From Gemmatimonadota bacterium (GTDB lineage: Bacteria > Latescibacterota > UBA2968 > GCA-2709665), in the NCBI GenBank assembly GCA_028877215.1, contig JAPPFJ010000035.1, positions 248,001 through 312,000 on the forward strand: DNA of 64,000 bases, written 5' to 3'. Below the pieces are notes generated by a model. That model did no database searches. It was not told the origin of the DNA and was given only the letters and a program-made list of their open reading frames with translations. The position numbers and the translations under genes are program-made. Shown here piece by piece: positions 16,894-25,825 of the stretch (positions are counted from its first letter, which is position 1; the number at the start of each line of letters is the position of its first letter).

Positions 16894-18873
16894 TCACTCC
16901 TCCGCCGGCGCAACTACCTTTATGGACAGGCTCTTCGAGCCCTCCATGACCAGATCGACGTCCTTCTGCGCGGAAGCGGTAGGCGGAGCGGCCTGTCTCG
17001 GGGCGCCTCCGCCTCTTCCGGGCGGTGGGCCCTCCCCCCCCGGCGGTACGAACGGCGTTTCAAACGTCAATCGGGCTTTCAACACGACGTTTTCATCTGC
17101 ACTATTGACCCTTTCAAAGACATCGTCGAGCGTCTCGTCGCCCGGGAAACGACCGAAGAACGGAGGGGGTCCGGCGTCCCCGAGCGCCGCGGCCGAACCT
17201 GCCTCGAGCAGGTAGACACCCGGCGGAAACGAATCGGGAACGGCCAGCGCCAGTTCGATCTCACGATCGATCCGGCGTCCCACCCGTAATAAAGTGGTAA
17301 CGGCCAGCGCGTCTCCGGGACTGATGACGGAGTCCGCGGACACTTCAAAGACCCTGGCGTAGCGGGGTTCTGCGATTACTTCCACAGACACCCCGGCATC
17401 GGTCACCTGCAATGCGTAGTCGTCCCTCCCCATCAGAGTTGCGAGTGCGGATGACATGTCGGAGGTCGCGTTTCTGATCAAGGAAAGGAGCCGTCCTTCC
17501 GGGGCGGCGTAGAGACGGGTTCGCGTTAGCGTGGAATCGGTAACGTCAAATGAGACATTCGACGTAACGCGCATGCTGTGGTCCGGATCGTTCTCAATCC
17601 GACCCAGGAGGGGTCTGAAGAACGCGCCCGCGACAAGATCGATGGACATATCCAGACTCACGCCGACTGTGGGCATCGTATGCAGGAGCTCAACCTCTCC
17701 GCCCGAGGGAAACGAATACACGCTTCTGATCGGCACAAGCTCCGGCCCTTCGCCCAATATTCCCCGGACCGCGGGAATGCGGTCTTCGGTGAGCGTGCCG
17801 CGTACCGTCGGATTGAACGTTGCGAATTTGTACGGCGCCTGCAGATTGGAGATTTCTCCCAACACCACCGCCTCGATGATAGGCAGCGAAACCGGGCCGG
17901 CGTCATCCATGGAATGTCCGAATCCATAAACCCGGTTGCCATCGACGAAGGAGATCGTCCCGATGGCGCCGAGTGTCAGTTCCCCCAGCAGCAAACCCAC
18001 CGCCAGCGGCCTGCCCGGGGCGAAGCTCGTCTGGCGCTGCGTGGTCAGTCCGGCGGCGACCGCGTCGCTGAAAGGAGACGAACGCCCTTCCGGCGCCAAC
18101 TGGATCCGATTGAGACCGGTACTCAGCAGTGGGACGTCCAGGGGCACAATGCTGCTTCCGCCCCACGTGGCCGCGCGTTTGGCCAGTGGAACCGTTCCCC
18201 GTTCTCCGATGACCCATTCCATGGGCGTGGCGAAAAAGTAGTAGGGCGGGCTGTCCTGCGCGACGAAGCCGTAGGCGATCGCGCCCCAGGCGCCCTGCGC
18301 CGAAAAGATGGGGGAACCGCTCATCCCCCTGGCGATGCCTCCCAGGGCTACCAGCACGGAATCCGAAGCTTCCACCATATAGACCGGCATGGGTGGCAGG
18401 AAGTCGTCCACGACCTGGATAAACTTCATTTCCAGGTCGGCGAGTTCGCCGTTGGCGAATTCGGTCCGCATAAATACACGCGTACCGACTGGCGTGGACC
18501 TGACTGAGTCGATCGGCACGATTCTTGACAGGTCCCAGGGCAGGAGCATCCCGAAAGAAAGGTCCTTCCCGTAGTGTTGCGAAAAGACCACAAAGTCCGA
18601 GAACCCGATTTCCCCGTCGCCATTCAGATCGAAACGGGCTTCGTACCCGTCATCGCCTTCACTTCGTCCGAATTTTGACGCAAACTGCGTAAAATCGCTG
18701 AAATCGACCGTCCCGTTGCCGTCAAAATCCGGCAGGAATGTCGTGTCTTCGTCGTAGGAATTGGCGGTGGTCGCCTGTAGTGTCGTACGATCGGCGTGCA
18801 CGTCTGAACCCGCGGCGACTAATGCCGACAACGCGATTGTGGCAATTAACACGATTGTCTTATTCAAACCCAT
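16894..18873 (-). CDS. Secreted dockerin-bearing protein with SpoIVB (S55)-like peptidase domain
   Basis: A 659-residue protein with a signal peptide (LIATIALSALVAAGSDVHA). Residues about 45-105 carry two dockerin-like calcium loops (DFDGNGTVDFSDFTQFASKFG and a second ending in FVVFSQHYG). After that comes a domain containing GIARGMSGSPIFSAQG, the active-site serine motif of the S55 family of SpoIVB-type peptidases. Later parts include FVDGNRVYGFGHSMDDAGP, also typical of that family. The C-terminal region is a beta-rich domain and a Pro/Gly-rich linker (PPGGEGPPPGRGGG). A GAGGAGG ribosome site precedes the ATG. In non-sporulating phyla S55-like proteins occur as secreted proteases of unknown target. 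Placing the dockerin at the N-terminus is unusual. Confidence 0.75.
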   Translation of the reverse strand: MGLNKTIVLIATIALSALVAAGSDVHADRTTLQATTANSYDEDTTFLPDFDGNGTVDFSDFTQFASKFGRSEGDDGYEARFDLNGDGEIGFSDFVVFSQHYGKDLSFGMLLPWDLSRIVPIDSVRSTPVGTRVFMRTEFANGELADLEMKFIQVVDDFLPPMPVYMVEASDSVLVALGGIARGMSGSPIFSAQGAWGAIAYGFVAQDSPPYYFFATPMEWVIGERGTVPLAKRAATWGGSSIVPLDVPLLSTGLNRIQLAPEGRSSPFSDAVAAGLTTQRQTSFAPGRPLAVGLLLGELTLGAIGTISFVDGNRVYGFGHSMDDAGPVSLPIIEAVVLGEISNLQAPYKFATFNPTVRGTLTEDRIPAVRGILGEGPELVPIRSVYSFPSGGEVELLHTMPTVGVSLDMSIDLVAGAFFRPLLGRIENDPDHSMRVTSNVSFDVTDSTLTRTRLYAAPEGRLLSLIRNATSDMSSALATLMGRDDYALQVTDAGVSVEVIAEPRYARVFEVSADSVISPGDALAVTTLLRVGRRIDREIELALAVPDSFPPGVYLLEAGSAAALGDAGPPPFFGRFPGDETLDDVFERVNSADENVVLKARLTFETPFVPPGGEGPPPGRGGGAPRQAAPPTASAQKDVDLVMEGSKSLSIKVVAPAEE

Positions 18874-19311
18874 CTGGCGCTATCCTCCTCGTGTTGTGTT
18901 GATGTTAACGCATTTGTATTGTGTGACGTGGAATTCGTGTTGCCGATCATCCGACCCGTTTCAGTCTCTGGAGGGCCTGTCGAAAAAATGGACGTCGAAA
19001 AAAGCTCCGAGTTCGCCGCTTGGTCTCCTTTCCTCCTTTTCGTGACGGATCGGCCCTGGCAGCTACGCGCCTCAGCAAGAAGCGAATTGGACGTGAGGCG
19101 GGCGAAAGTAGCAGGTTTGCAAAGCAACTTCAGGGCTTCCTCAGCAGCGTAGAGTACTGCCTCGATGAGCGAACACATTGCGGAAACGAGATTGACGCAT
19201 ACAATCGAAATACGGGAGGAACAGCATGGAGACGACATACACCGTTCTCACTGGATGTTTAGCGACAAAATCGCACGGTATTCGGGTAGATTCGAGTTTC
19301 GCCGCAGGACG
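18874..19311. other. Intergenic stretch without visible features
   Basis: About 440 bp upstream of the S55-like gene and downstream of the large barrel gene. No supported gene; it probably holds the promoter of the S55-like gene, but no clear -35/-10 pair can be singled out. Confidence 0.4.
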
Positions 19312-22032
19312 CTAGAACATGAAACCACCACGCAGATAGACCCCCGTCAAATCGTCGCCCTTTACGACAGCCGCGCTTATCGTGTGCCTGCTCCGGAGGA
19401 ACGACAGCCAGATTCCACCCCCGATACCGGTGTGCCATTTGCCCGCACCGGCAGGATCTCCGTCATAAAATACCCGGCCCGCATCGGCCGTACCGAAAAG
19501 CCCCAGTTCTCCCGCCACGAACAGTTCAATCTCAGTGAGAACCAGCCGAAGCTCGGAGTTTCCATACAGCGACGCATCTCCCGCGAACCGGTTTTTCTGG
19601 AATCCTCGCAGATTACCTCCGGATATTCCGGTGCCGACAACGCCGGTCCCGCCGAGAAAGGCGCTTTCAAAGAAAGGAAAGGATCCCCAGACCTTCCTGG
19701 CGCCGCCTCTCAGGGCAAGCGTAGGTTGAGTGGGAATACGTGCAGTCAGGTAACTGCTGGCTTCTCCTTTTATGCTGCTGAATGGTGAATCCACGTTCCA
19801 TATTTCCGGGTAGATGGCTCCACTGAAACTGACCCGGATCCCACGAGTGGGATAACCAGGATTGTCTCGCGTATCGAACGTGATTTCGCCCCGTGTGCCG
19901 ATCTGACCGAAGGCGCCCGTACCGTACAGCCGGTCGTCGAGCGAACCAATCAGCGTCCCCCTGTTGGAACCGGATGGCGTATTGGAATACTTGATGATCG
20001 GCCCGAAGTGGACGTTCAGCCTCGACCGGAGCGAAGCCAGACTGAAACCGGACGTTTCTTCGCTGTAGTCCGCGCCCCGATACGCCAGCGCCGGTGCGAA
20101 AGCGAGGGAATATCGCGTCATCCTATAAAAGGAAGATGGTCGTCGAATCTCCGTCTTGTTGCCGAAGCCGTAGAACCGCAGCGACCGGATTCCGGAGAAA
20201 TCGAAATGGACTTTCACGTCGAATTCCCGCAGGGGTCGGCGAAAGTGGCCGGTATACGAGAAAAAGGGTCTGAGACTCTCGAACCCGTTCACTCCCGCCA
20301 GCCCGGCTATATACGTGTGGTGCGATGAGAAAGGGTCTTTTCGATAGCCGAAATACTGCCGGCTATGGAGTGCGCCCATGTACACGGTCAGGTCGGGATC
20401 GATCATGAATATCGGCAGACTCCCTGTCTGCATACCCCAATCCAGTGCGTATCTGGCATTCGGCGTATGGGTTCCATGCGGGCGCTTGTAAGAATGTTCT
20501 TCGATCCCTGCGCCCTCGCCCTCAACGAACCGGTTCTTTCCACGAGAGTCGTAAAACCGGGTCTTTGAGGCGCCGGCGTGGGATGAGTTCGAGAGCGTGT
20601 CATCTCCGCCCCCGCCATTGATGCGGACGACGATCCGCCCCTTTGCTCCTGATATCTCCGCGCGGTCATCTCCCCCCCGAAGGTGTATTCGGACCTCACG
20701 GGTTTCTTCGTGGCGGAACGTGCGCTGGAAATAGGGCGCCTTCCTTTCTTCACCACCGCCTTTCATCATACCGATACGTACCCGGAGATTACCGTTGGAC
20801 AGATGTTCACAGTGGACGTACTCGTCCTTGTCGGTTGTCTTGATTTCGGCCTCTCGGTTTATCAGTTGATAGTACCTGCCGGCAAATTCAGGCAATGCGT
20901 CGCGCCTCCGTTTGAGCACCCGGGTCAGATTTTCGCCAACCAGCGTGTAGTACGGCGGCGGGAGCCTCCGCACCGCATCCTCGATGACGGGATCCGGCAG
21001 TTCCTCTTGAAAGGCCGATACGACCGAATCCCATGCGTCCTTATCGAGTTCGGCCAGGAATTCGCGATCGATTTCCCATCCGGTCATCGTCAGGCCGATC
21101 AGGTTGGGATACGTCTCCTTGAACTTGATCTGAATCGGAAAGCGCCGCCGCGCGATCGCCATGGCGGCCCCTTCGAAATGGATGAAGGCCTGGTCGCGGT
21201 CCTCCGGGATTGGAAGCCAGGTGTAACAGTCTCCATCTGGAAACCGCGCCCATCTCCACTGGCCGTAATGGCGGTCTTTGTCATTGACGAGAAAATCCAT
21301 CAGTCTCGCCTTGAGAAAGGCACGGGCATCCAGGCGGTTGCAGGGGCTTTTTTCCAGGTGTTTCATCAGTTTATCCGTGCCACTGACCTTGCGTGACCCT
21401 GCGAAGCCGGGAGCATCGTCCTTGCCTTCGGACGGGTGTTCCTGCAGCATTCCGATAAGACCGGCAAATCGTCCGCGATGCTCCTTCAGTCTCGGATCAT
21501 CCGGAATGACCACGAGTGTATGCCTGGAATGCAGGATGCCGGCGGCCTCCATCAACGGATCGACCACGAGCGCTCCCGTTGGCAGCATTGCGCAGATCAG
21601 ATCCTGGAGGACTTCGCCCACAGCCGTATTCGCAATCTCGTCGGGGACCCTTCTGGTCGCATCCTTATCCAGCGAGCGCACGGTATATCTGCGGCCGTCT
21701 TTCCCTGTAAAATGCAGAGAGATGGATTGTCCGAACCCGCCGGTGCGAAGCGGTGTCAGGCCTCCCCCCACGCTGTCGAGGTCGAGAACCGCGACCTCGA
21801 CCGGGGTATTCCAGAGGTCCCGGTAGTTTTCGCCGTAGAACCAGCGCTTGAATCCGCCCGCACGGAACCTTTCCCCTGGAACCACCACGTGTGTCGTGGC
21901 GCCCTGTGGAGGGATGGATCGATGAATCCGGTATCCCGGGAGAGGTGGATCCTCCACGGGCGCTGTTTCTGCGGAACCGCAAAGAACAACGGCCAAAGAG
22001 AGTAGAGAAGCGTTTTTCCCGTGAAATCGCAT
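19312..22032 (-). CDS. Large outer-membrane protein: kinase-like N-terminal half and Omp85-type barrel
   Basis: A 906-residue protein. A signal peptide (ASLLSLAVVLCGSAETA) is followed by about 400 residues that include RLMDFLVNDKDRHYGQWRW and PIPEDRDQAFIHFEG. This HxD-like block is reminiscent of kinase-fold proteins and recurs in FCB-group proteins annotated as BamA/TamA-like. The C-terminal ~400 residues are a beta-barrel with Omp85 surface-antigen features: GTRGEITFDTRDNPGYPTRG and an end in GGFMF with terminal Phe. A GGAGG ribosome site supports the start at 22032; an upstream in-frame extension is Gly-rich and lacks a signal peptide. The barrel is probably in the outer membrane. The substrate and whether the N-terminal half is active are unknown. 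Confidence 0.75.
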   Translation of the reverse strand: MRFHGKNASLLSLAVVLCGSAETAPVEDPPLPGYRIHRSIPPQGATTHVVVPGERFRAGGFKRWFYGENYRDLWNTPVEVAVLDLDSVGGGLTPLRTGGFGQSISLHFTGKDGRRYTVRSLDKDATRRVPDEIANTAVGEVLQDLICAMLPTGALVVDPLMEAAGILHSRHTLVVIPDDPRLKEHRGRFAGLIGMLQEHPSEGKDDAPGFAGSRKVSGTDKLMKHLEKSPCNRLDARAFLKARLMDFLVNDKDRHYGQWRWARFPDGDCYTWLPIPEDRDQAFIHFEGAAMAIARRRFPIQIKFKETYPNLIGLTMTGWEIDREFLAELDKDAWDSVVSAFQEELPDPVIEDAVRRLPPPYYTLVGENLTRVLKRRRDALPEFAGRYYQLINREAEIKTTDKDEYVHCEHLSNGNLRVRIGMMKGGGEERKAPYFQRTFRHEETREVRIHLRGGDDRAEISGAKGRIVVRINGGGGDDTLSNSSHAGASKTRFYDSRGKNRFVEGEGAGIEEHSYKRPHGTHTPNARYALDWGMQTGSLPIFMIDPDLTVYMGALHSRQYFGYRKDPFSSHHTYIAGLAGVNGFESLRPFFSYTGHFRRPLREFDVKVHFDFSGIRSLRFYGFGNKTEIRRPSSFYRMTRYSLAFAPALAYRGADYSEETSGFSLASLRSRLNVHFGPIIKYSNTPSGSNRGTLIGSLDDRLYGTGAFGQIGTRGEITFDTRDNPGYPTRGIRVSFSGAIYPEIWNVDSPFSSIKGEASSYLTARIPTQPTLALRGGARKVWGSFPFFESAFLGGTGVVGTGISGGNLRGFQKNRFAGDASLYGNSELRLVLTEIELFVAGELGLFGTADAGRVFYDGDPAGAGKWHTGIGGGIWLSFLRSRHTISAAVVKGDDLTGVYLRGGFMF

Positions 22033-22265
22033 TAGAGGCCTCCGGTTCAGACGTAGTACAGATTGTATACAACTCACCTCTCCGTTACCCGCGGAAAGGC
22101 AGGCTTCTGCCTGATCGCCTCCTGCCGCTCCTCCCCCGGCCCCTCCGCCCATTCAATGACCCGGGCAGGGAAACGACCTTGATTACGAGTTATTCCAGTC
22201 AAGAGATAGTCCAACCAGGACAGCTTTTGTGAAAGCGTTCAATTCACGCCAATCAATCTCACCGG

Positions 22266-23423
22266 CTACCTCACCGACTCCCCCAATCCAACCGGCTCAA
22301 TCTCCCTGAAGAAACGTCTCTCCCCGCCCTTAACGGTCAATATCACCGCACTCTTGGTCGGGTGCCGGTTATCGTTATACCGTGCGATCCGGGTCGCACC
22401 CCGATAGTCCCGCGTTGCCGCCAGCCGGTCCCGGACCGCCTCCCCATCAAAACTCCCGGCCCGTTCTACGGCATTGGAGAGCAGCCGTACGGCGTCATAG
22501 CTGACCGCATCGCCACCGGCCGGGGTTCGGTCATAGGCGGCCTCGTACGCCACTACGAACTCCCAAGCACCTTGTTCCGTTGACTCCGCGGAGAAGTGTC
22601 CACTGAAGTAACTCCCTTCGACCTCGGCAGGCACTGCATTTAAGAATACCGGATTGTCCCACGCATCAGCGCCCAGGAGGGTAACCGGTTCACCCTGGGG
22701 ATTCAGCACCGGTGTGGTTCTCGTTTGTCGAACGACGCGGGTCACGTCCGAGACCAGACCTGAAATAAAGAACGCTTCGGGCGTCGCCTCGGAGATCCGG
22801 CCGAGTTGTTCCGCGAATACAGTGTCCCCGTGAGCATAGAGCTCATTTGCGACAACCGTACCGCCCAGTTCCCTGAAATGGGAGACAAAGAACATCGAAA
22901 TGCCTTCGGTATAGACATCTCCCTCCAACGTCAGCACGGCCGCCGAAGAGACTCCCAATTCTTCCCATGCAAAACGGGCGAGGACCGCTCCCTGAAACTG
23001 GTCCGTAAAGGCTGCCATGAATACGAAGTCACCGGCACGGGTCACGCTCGGGTTTGTCGCCGTGGTCGTTATCATCGGTACCTGAGCCCGCTGGGCGATC
23101 GGACCCACCTCCACCGCATGGGTTGAACGGTTCGGGCCGAGGAGCGCGAAGACCTCATCGTTCCGGATCATCTGCTGAGCGGCCTGGACCGCTGCCAGGG
23201 CATCCTGGATATTGGTTCGCGTTACCAGTTCCACCGTTCTGTTGTCGAGCAGTCCACCACGGGTATTTATCTCGTTTACGGCCAACCGGGCCGCGTCCGC
23301 ATACGAGGTCCGATCGCCCGAAACCAGGAAGCCGATTTTCACGGTTTCCCGGTCGATGGGATCCTGGGACTTGGAGCAGGACAGGAACAGGAGGCAGGTA
23401 ATGCAGAAGAGTCGGAATATCAT
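22266..23423 (-). CDS. Periplasmic substrate-binding lipoprotein of branched-chain amino acid (LivK) type
   Basis: A 385-residue protein. Residues 1-16 form a lipoprotein signal with lipobox LFLSC. The mature part is a type I periplasmic binding fold: VKIGFLVSGDRTSYADAARL, AVNEINTRGGLLDNRTVELV, then FALLGPNRSTHAVEVGPIAQ. The start at 23423 puts the signal peptide at the N-terminus. No permease or ATPase genes are adjacent, so it may act with a transporter elsewhere or as a sensor. Just upstream in the same direction are five very small genes (24737 to 23446) with short gaps or overlaps, which suggests one transcript. Confidence 0.85.
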   Translation of the reverse strand: MIFRLFCITCLLFLSCSKSQDPIDRETVKIGFLVSGDRTSYADAARLAVNEINTRGGLLDNRTVELVTRTNIQDALAAVQAAQQMIRNDEVFALLGPNRSTHAVEVGPIAQRAQVPMITTTATNPSVTRAGDFVFMAAFTDQFQGAVLARFAWEELGVSSAAVLTLEGDVYTEGISMFFVSHFRELGGTVVANELYAHGDTVFAEQLGRISEATPEAFFISGLVSDVTRVVRQTRTTPVLNPQGEPVTLLGADAWDNPVFLNAVPAEVEGSYFSGHFSAESTEQGAWEFVVAYEAAYDRTPAGGDAVSYDAVRLLSNAVERAGSFDGEAVRDRLAATRDYRGATRIARYNDNRHPTKSAVILTVKGGERRFFREIEPVGLGESVR

Positions 23424-23445
23424 TTTTGCAATCCACCCAGGGTAT

Positions 23446-23634
23446 TCAATCCAATGGTTCGATATCATCAAACCAATCATCATACTTGGTACGGCGACGC
23501 TTGGAAGGGTGTTTCTCACAAATACGTTGTTCGGGACCGTCGCTATTGAACATCTCTCCACACACCAGGCATTTACGCGGTTTGCGCTGTTCATTGCTAC
23601 TCCGATAATGGGGAGCGGTGTGCTTCCTGGGCAT
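23446..23634 (-). CDS. Small zinc-ribbon protein, paralogue 2
   Basis: A 62-residue protein with KPRKCLVCGEMF, GPEQRICEKH and KYDDW, the same CxxC...CxxxH ribbon as the copies at 322 and 61873. It has a strong ribosome site (AAAGGAG, seven bases before ATG). It is part of the small-gene run, 27 bp after the 84-residue gene and 22 bp before the binding lipoprotein. A DNA- or RNA-binding role is a guess from the fold and the basic residues. Confidence 0.7.
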   Translation of the reverse strand: MPRKHTAPHYRSSNEQRKPRKCLVCGEMFNSDGPEQRICEKHPSKRRRTKYDDWFDDIEPLD

Positions 23635-23661
23635 ATCGCACTCCTTTAATAAATCCGCCTC

Positions 23662-23916
23662 TCATGCTTCCACCCGCTTGTACGCGTCACCGGACGTTTT
23701 CTTAAGCCAGTCGGGCAGGGTCCCACACTCGAGCGTGTCCCGGACCGCACACCGCCAATTGGGACGGCCCTGGAGATCCTCCAAATTGGAATACCAGTCT
23801 TCCGCGGTCAGGTAAGCCGACCACAGGACGATATTATACAATTCATCCGTGCGATATCGCCGGCCCGGTTCCATTTTCCTTCGCAGAGTGTCCAGGATTT
23901 GGGATTGGGTGATCAT
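23662..23916 (-). CDS. Small protein of unknown function, coupled
   Basis: An 84-residue protein, probably helical, with a winged-helix-like look (QILDTLRRKMEPGRRYRTDE, then DWYSNLEDLQGRPNWRCAVR). Its ATG overlaps the stop of the small membrane protein as ATGA, so the two are translationally coupled. No family recognised. A DNA-binding role is possible but not shown. Confidence 0.6.
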   Translation of the reverse strand: MITQSQILDTLRRKMEPGRRYRTDELYNIVLWSAYLTAEDWYSNLEDLQGRPNWRCAVRDTLECGTLPDWLKKTSGDAYKRVEA

Positions 23917-24065
23917 TGTCTTGGATCCAGTTTCTCCGCAGTCTTCTCCATCGACCGTACAAACCGCGTCGCAAGCCAGAGCAGATAGACGCTCGCCAAT
24001 ATGAGAATCGCGTAATAGACCACGCCCATAAAACTGATTAAAGCGACCTGATGATCCATGCTCAT
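23913..24065 (-). CDS. Small single-pass membrane protein
   Basis: A 50-residue protein missed by usual length cut-offs. It begins MSMDHQVALISF and has one membrane segment (MGVVYYAILILASVYLLWLA) and a short charged tail. AGAGGAGG precedes the ATG at good spacing, and the stop overlaps the next start as ATGA. It sits between the 79- and 84-residue genes. No family recognised. Confidence 0.65.
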   Translation of the reverse strand: MSMDHQVALISFMGVVYYAILILASVYLLWLATRFVRSMEKTAEKLDPRQ

Positions 24066-24108
24066 GGTCAGCCTCCTCTTTGTCTAGTGAGACGCTCCCT
24101 CATGGGTT

Positions 24109-24348
24109 TCAGATTATCTTTCGCAAAAGTTCGTCCAGGTCCTCCGCATCACCGCAACCATCCAACTCAAGGGCCAATTTCAGGTTTCTGTGAATAGTCG
24201 ATGGAAGAACTCCCCTTTCTCTCGCGTGCGCTTTCGCAGCCTTGATTCTCAGTTCTCTGACATCCCGAGACGACCGGATGTGATTTCGATTATTTCTCAG
24301 ATAATCCAACACCCATCCCAAATCACTTTCCGCTTGCCACTTCATCAT
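24109..24348 (-). CDS. Small helical protein, coupled to upstream frame
   Basis: A 79-residue protein: LGWVLDYLRNNRNHIRSSRD, then RELRIKAAKAHARERGVLPS and a helical end with DLDELLRKII. The ATG overlaps the stop of the preceding frame as ATGA. The middle could be a helix-turn-helix (KAHARERGVLPSTIHRNL). No family recognised. Confidence 0.55.
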   Translation of the reverse strand: MMKWQAESDLGWVLDYLRNNRNHIRSSRDVRELRIKAAKAHARERGVLPSTIHRNLKLALELDGCGDAEDLDELLRKII

Positions 24349-24737
24349 CGAACCCCCTTTGGAAGTGCGGGATTCGTGTCTCGCGGTTCGTACTGCATGA
24401 ATCCCGGACCGCGTTTCCTGCCGCTTTCCGGCTGAATCGCAAGCGGGGCGTGGGGTTCGAGTACCGCATCGCCGCGCGCCCTTCGAATCACAAAGCCCGT
24501 CGGCCCGGTTTCGGTGACTTCAAAGGCGATCCGGATCTCATCTTCTTCACGCGAATACGCGATCGTGCAGGCGCTGACTTCAGCGTCCCACAGGCCAACC
24601 GCAACGGTCCCGCGTGAGTCCACGCCGTCCCACTCAAATCCGGCTGGATCGTGTTCTGTAACCGGTCGGCCAGGAAGAAATTCATACGTCGCGGCTGTAT
24701 CCGTCTGTGTATGAAACGTCCGGAATCCGGAAAGCAC
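24345..24737 (-). CDS. Protein of unknown function, probably the truncated end of a dockerin protein
   Basis: A 130-residue frame starting at GTG, beta-rich (AACTIAYSREEDE-like middle, RIAFEVTETGPTGFVIRR). In the same frame just upstream the DNA still encodes LLLAENFGKSG, the end of a dockerin loop; a stop codon precedes it. The first part of the loop (KLDFA) is in another frame. So the gene looks like the 3' end of a longer secreted dockerin protein that was frameshifted or cut. There is no good ribosome site at the GTG. It overlaps the 79-residue gene by ATGA, so it may still be translated. Confidence 0.4.
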   Translation of the reverse strand: MLSGFRTFHTQTDTAATYEFLPGRPVTEHDPAGFEWDGVDSRGTVAVGLWDAEVSACTIAYSREEDEIRIAFEVTETGPTGFVIRRARGDAVLEPHAPLAIQPESGRKRGPGFMQYEPRDTNPALPKGVR

Positions 24738-24870
24738 TTTCAGGCGTCGAACTGATTCGCTCTTCGGGGGATCGAGAACCGGACCGGACTTCCCGAAATT
24801 TTCCGCCAGTAACAGCGAAGTCCAATTTCAAACCGTGGCGTTTTCGATGGAGGATAGACGCATGGACGAA

Positions 24871-25110
24871 TCATGGATTGAGTTGGCGAAGGAATTTAAG
24901 AATCTCGAATTGTTGGAATTTCCACCCGTCAAGCCCCCCGACCTCAAGGTTCTTGGGCGGCTCTATTCTGGAAACAGCTTTAGAAAACGCGTCGAGCCCC
25001 CCGACGGCCTGAAGGACTGTGCCCGTAAATTCGGATGTGTACTTTGTCAAGAAGGTGATTCTTGCGTGCAAGAATGCTATTTTCTCATCAATGGTGGGGG
25101 TCGCGCCCAT
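24871..25110 (-). CDS. Small helical protein of unknown function
   Basis: A 79-residue protein (EKIAFLHARITFLTKYTSEF, then VLQAVGGLDAFSKAVSRIEP). AAAGGA six bases before the ATG at 25110 supports this start over one further upstream. It begins 26 bp after the stop of the Cache/FlgD-like gene, in the same direction, and may be its last operon member. A plus-strand frame over the same bases is less protein-like. No family recognised. Confidence 0.5.
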   Translation of the reverse strand: MGATPTIDEKIAFLHARITFLTKYTSEFTGTVLQAVGGLDAFSKAVSRIEPPKNLEVGGLDGWKFQQFEILKFLRQLNP

Positions 25111-25132
25111 GTCAATTCCTTTCATTTTGATC

Positions 25133-25825
25133 GCGCTATTTGAGATACAGCAGTCGTTGGTTCTGCGCACCGCCGGGATAGCTCAGGTGGGCGATATACA
25201 CCCCCGTCGACAGCAATGCGCCACCGTCGTCGCGCGCGTCCCACCTGACATGATACGTGCCCGCCCCGCGGGTCTCATCCACCAGCGTCCGTACGGGCTG
25301 GCCCAGCACGTTGTAGATCACCAGCTTCACCGGGCCCGGACTGGACAGGTGGTACGTGATCAGGGTGGCGCTGTTGAACGGATTGGGCGAATTGGGCGCC
25401 AGACCGCTGGCTTCCGGCAATGTCTCCGCCGCGAACGCCGGCTTGGCCGCGGCATCAGGACCGGATGCGGCCAGGGCTTCGACCCGGACAACCCTGGCGC
25501 CGCCGCCCAGCGTCAGTTCCAACACCTGGCGTTGATTGACATTGAGGGGGATGCTGCTCCACCGGCCCACGACCTCGCCATCGGCGTTGGTGGCCCGGGC
25601 ACGATAGTAACCGCTCACCCCATCCGCGCTGGAGATCGTCAGGGACAACAGGCCGGCGGCATCGGTGACGGTTCTCCAGGTGTAGTCGGACTGGCGGCCG
25701 GCGATGGCGCGGGAAAACGCGACGTCCAACCCCTCGACGGCGTCACCCAGAACCGCGGCCTCCACGACCGTGCCGGGACCCCTCGCGACCACGTCCGGTG
25801 CGCGGCCGTAAAAGCCCGAACCGAC
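25133..25825. repeat. Long direct repeat, copy 1
   Basis: Nearly identical over about 690 bp to 27095-27787 (constant offset 1962 bp), with only scattered substitutions. It covers the 3' third of the first Cache/FlgD-like gene, including the stop codon and a few bases after it. The rest of the two genes is much more diverged, which points to recent gene conversion or domain duplication. Confidence 0.85.
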
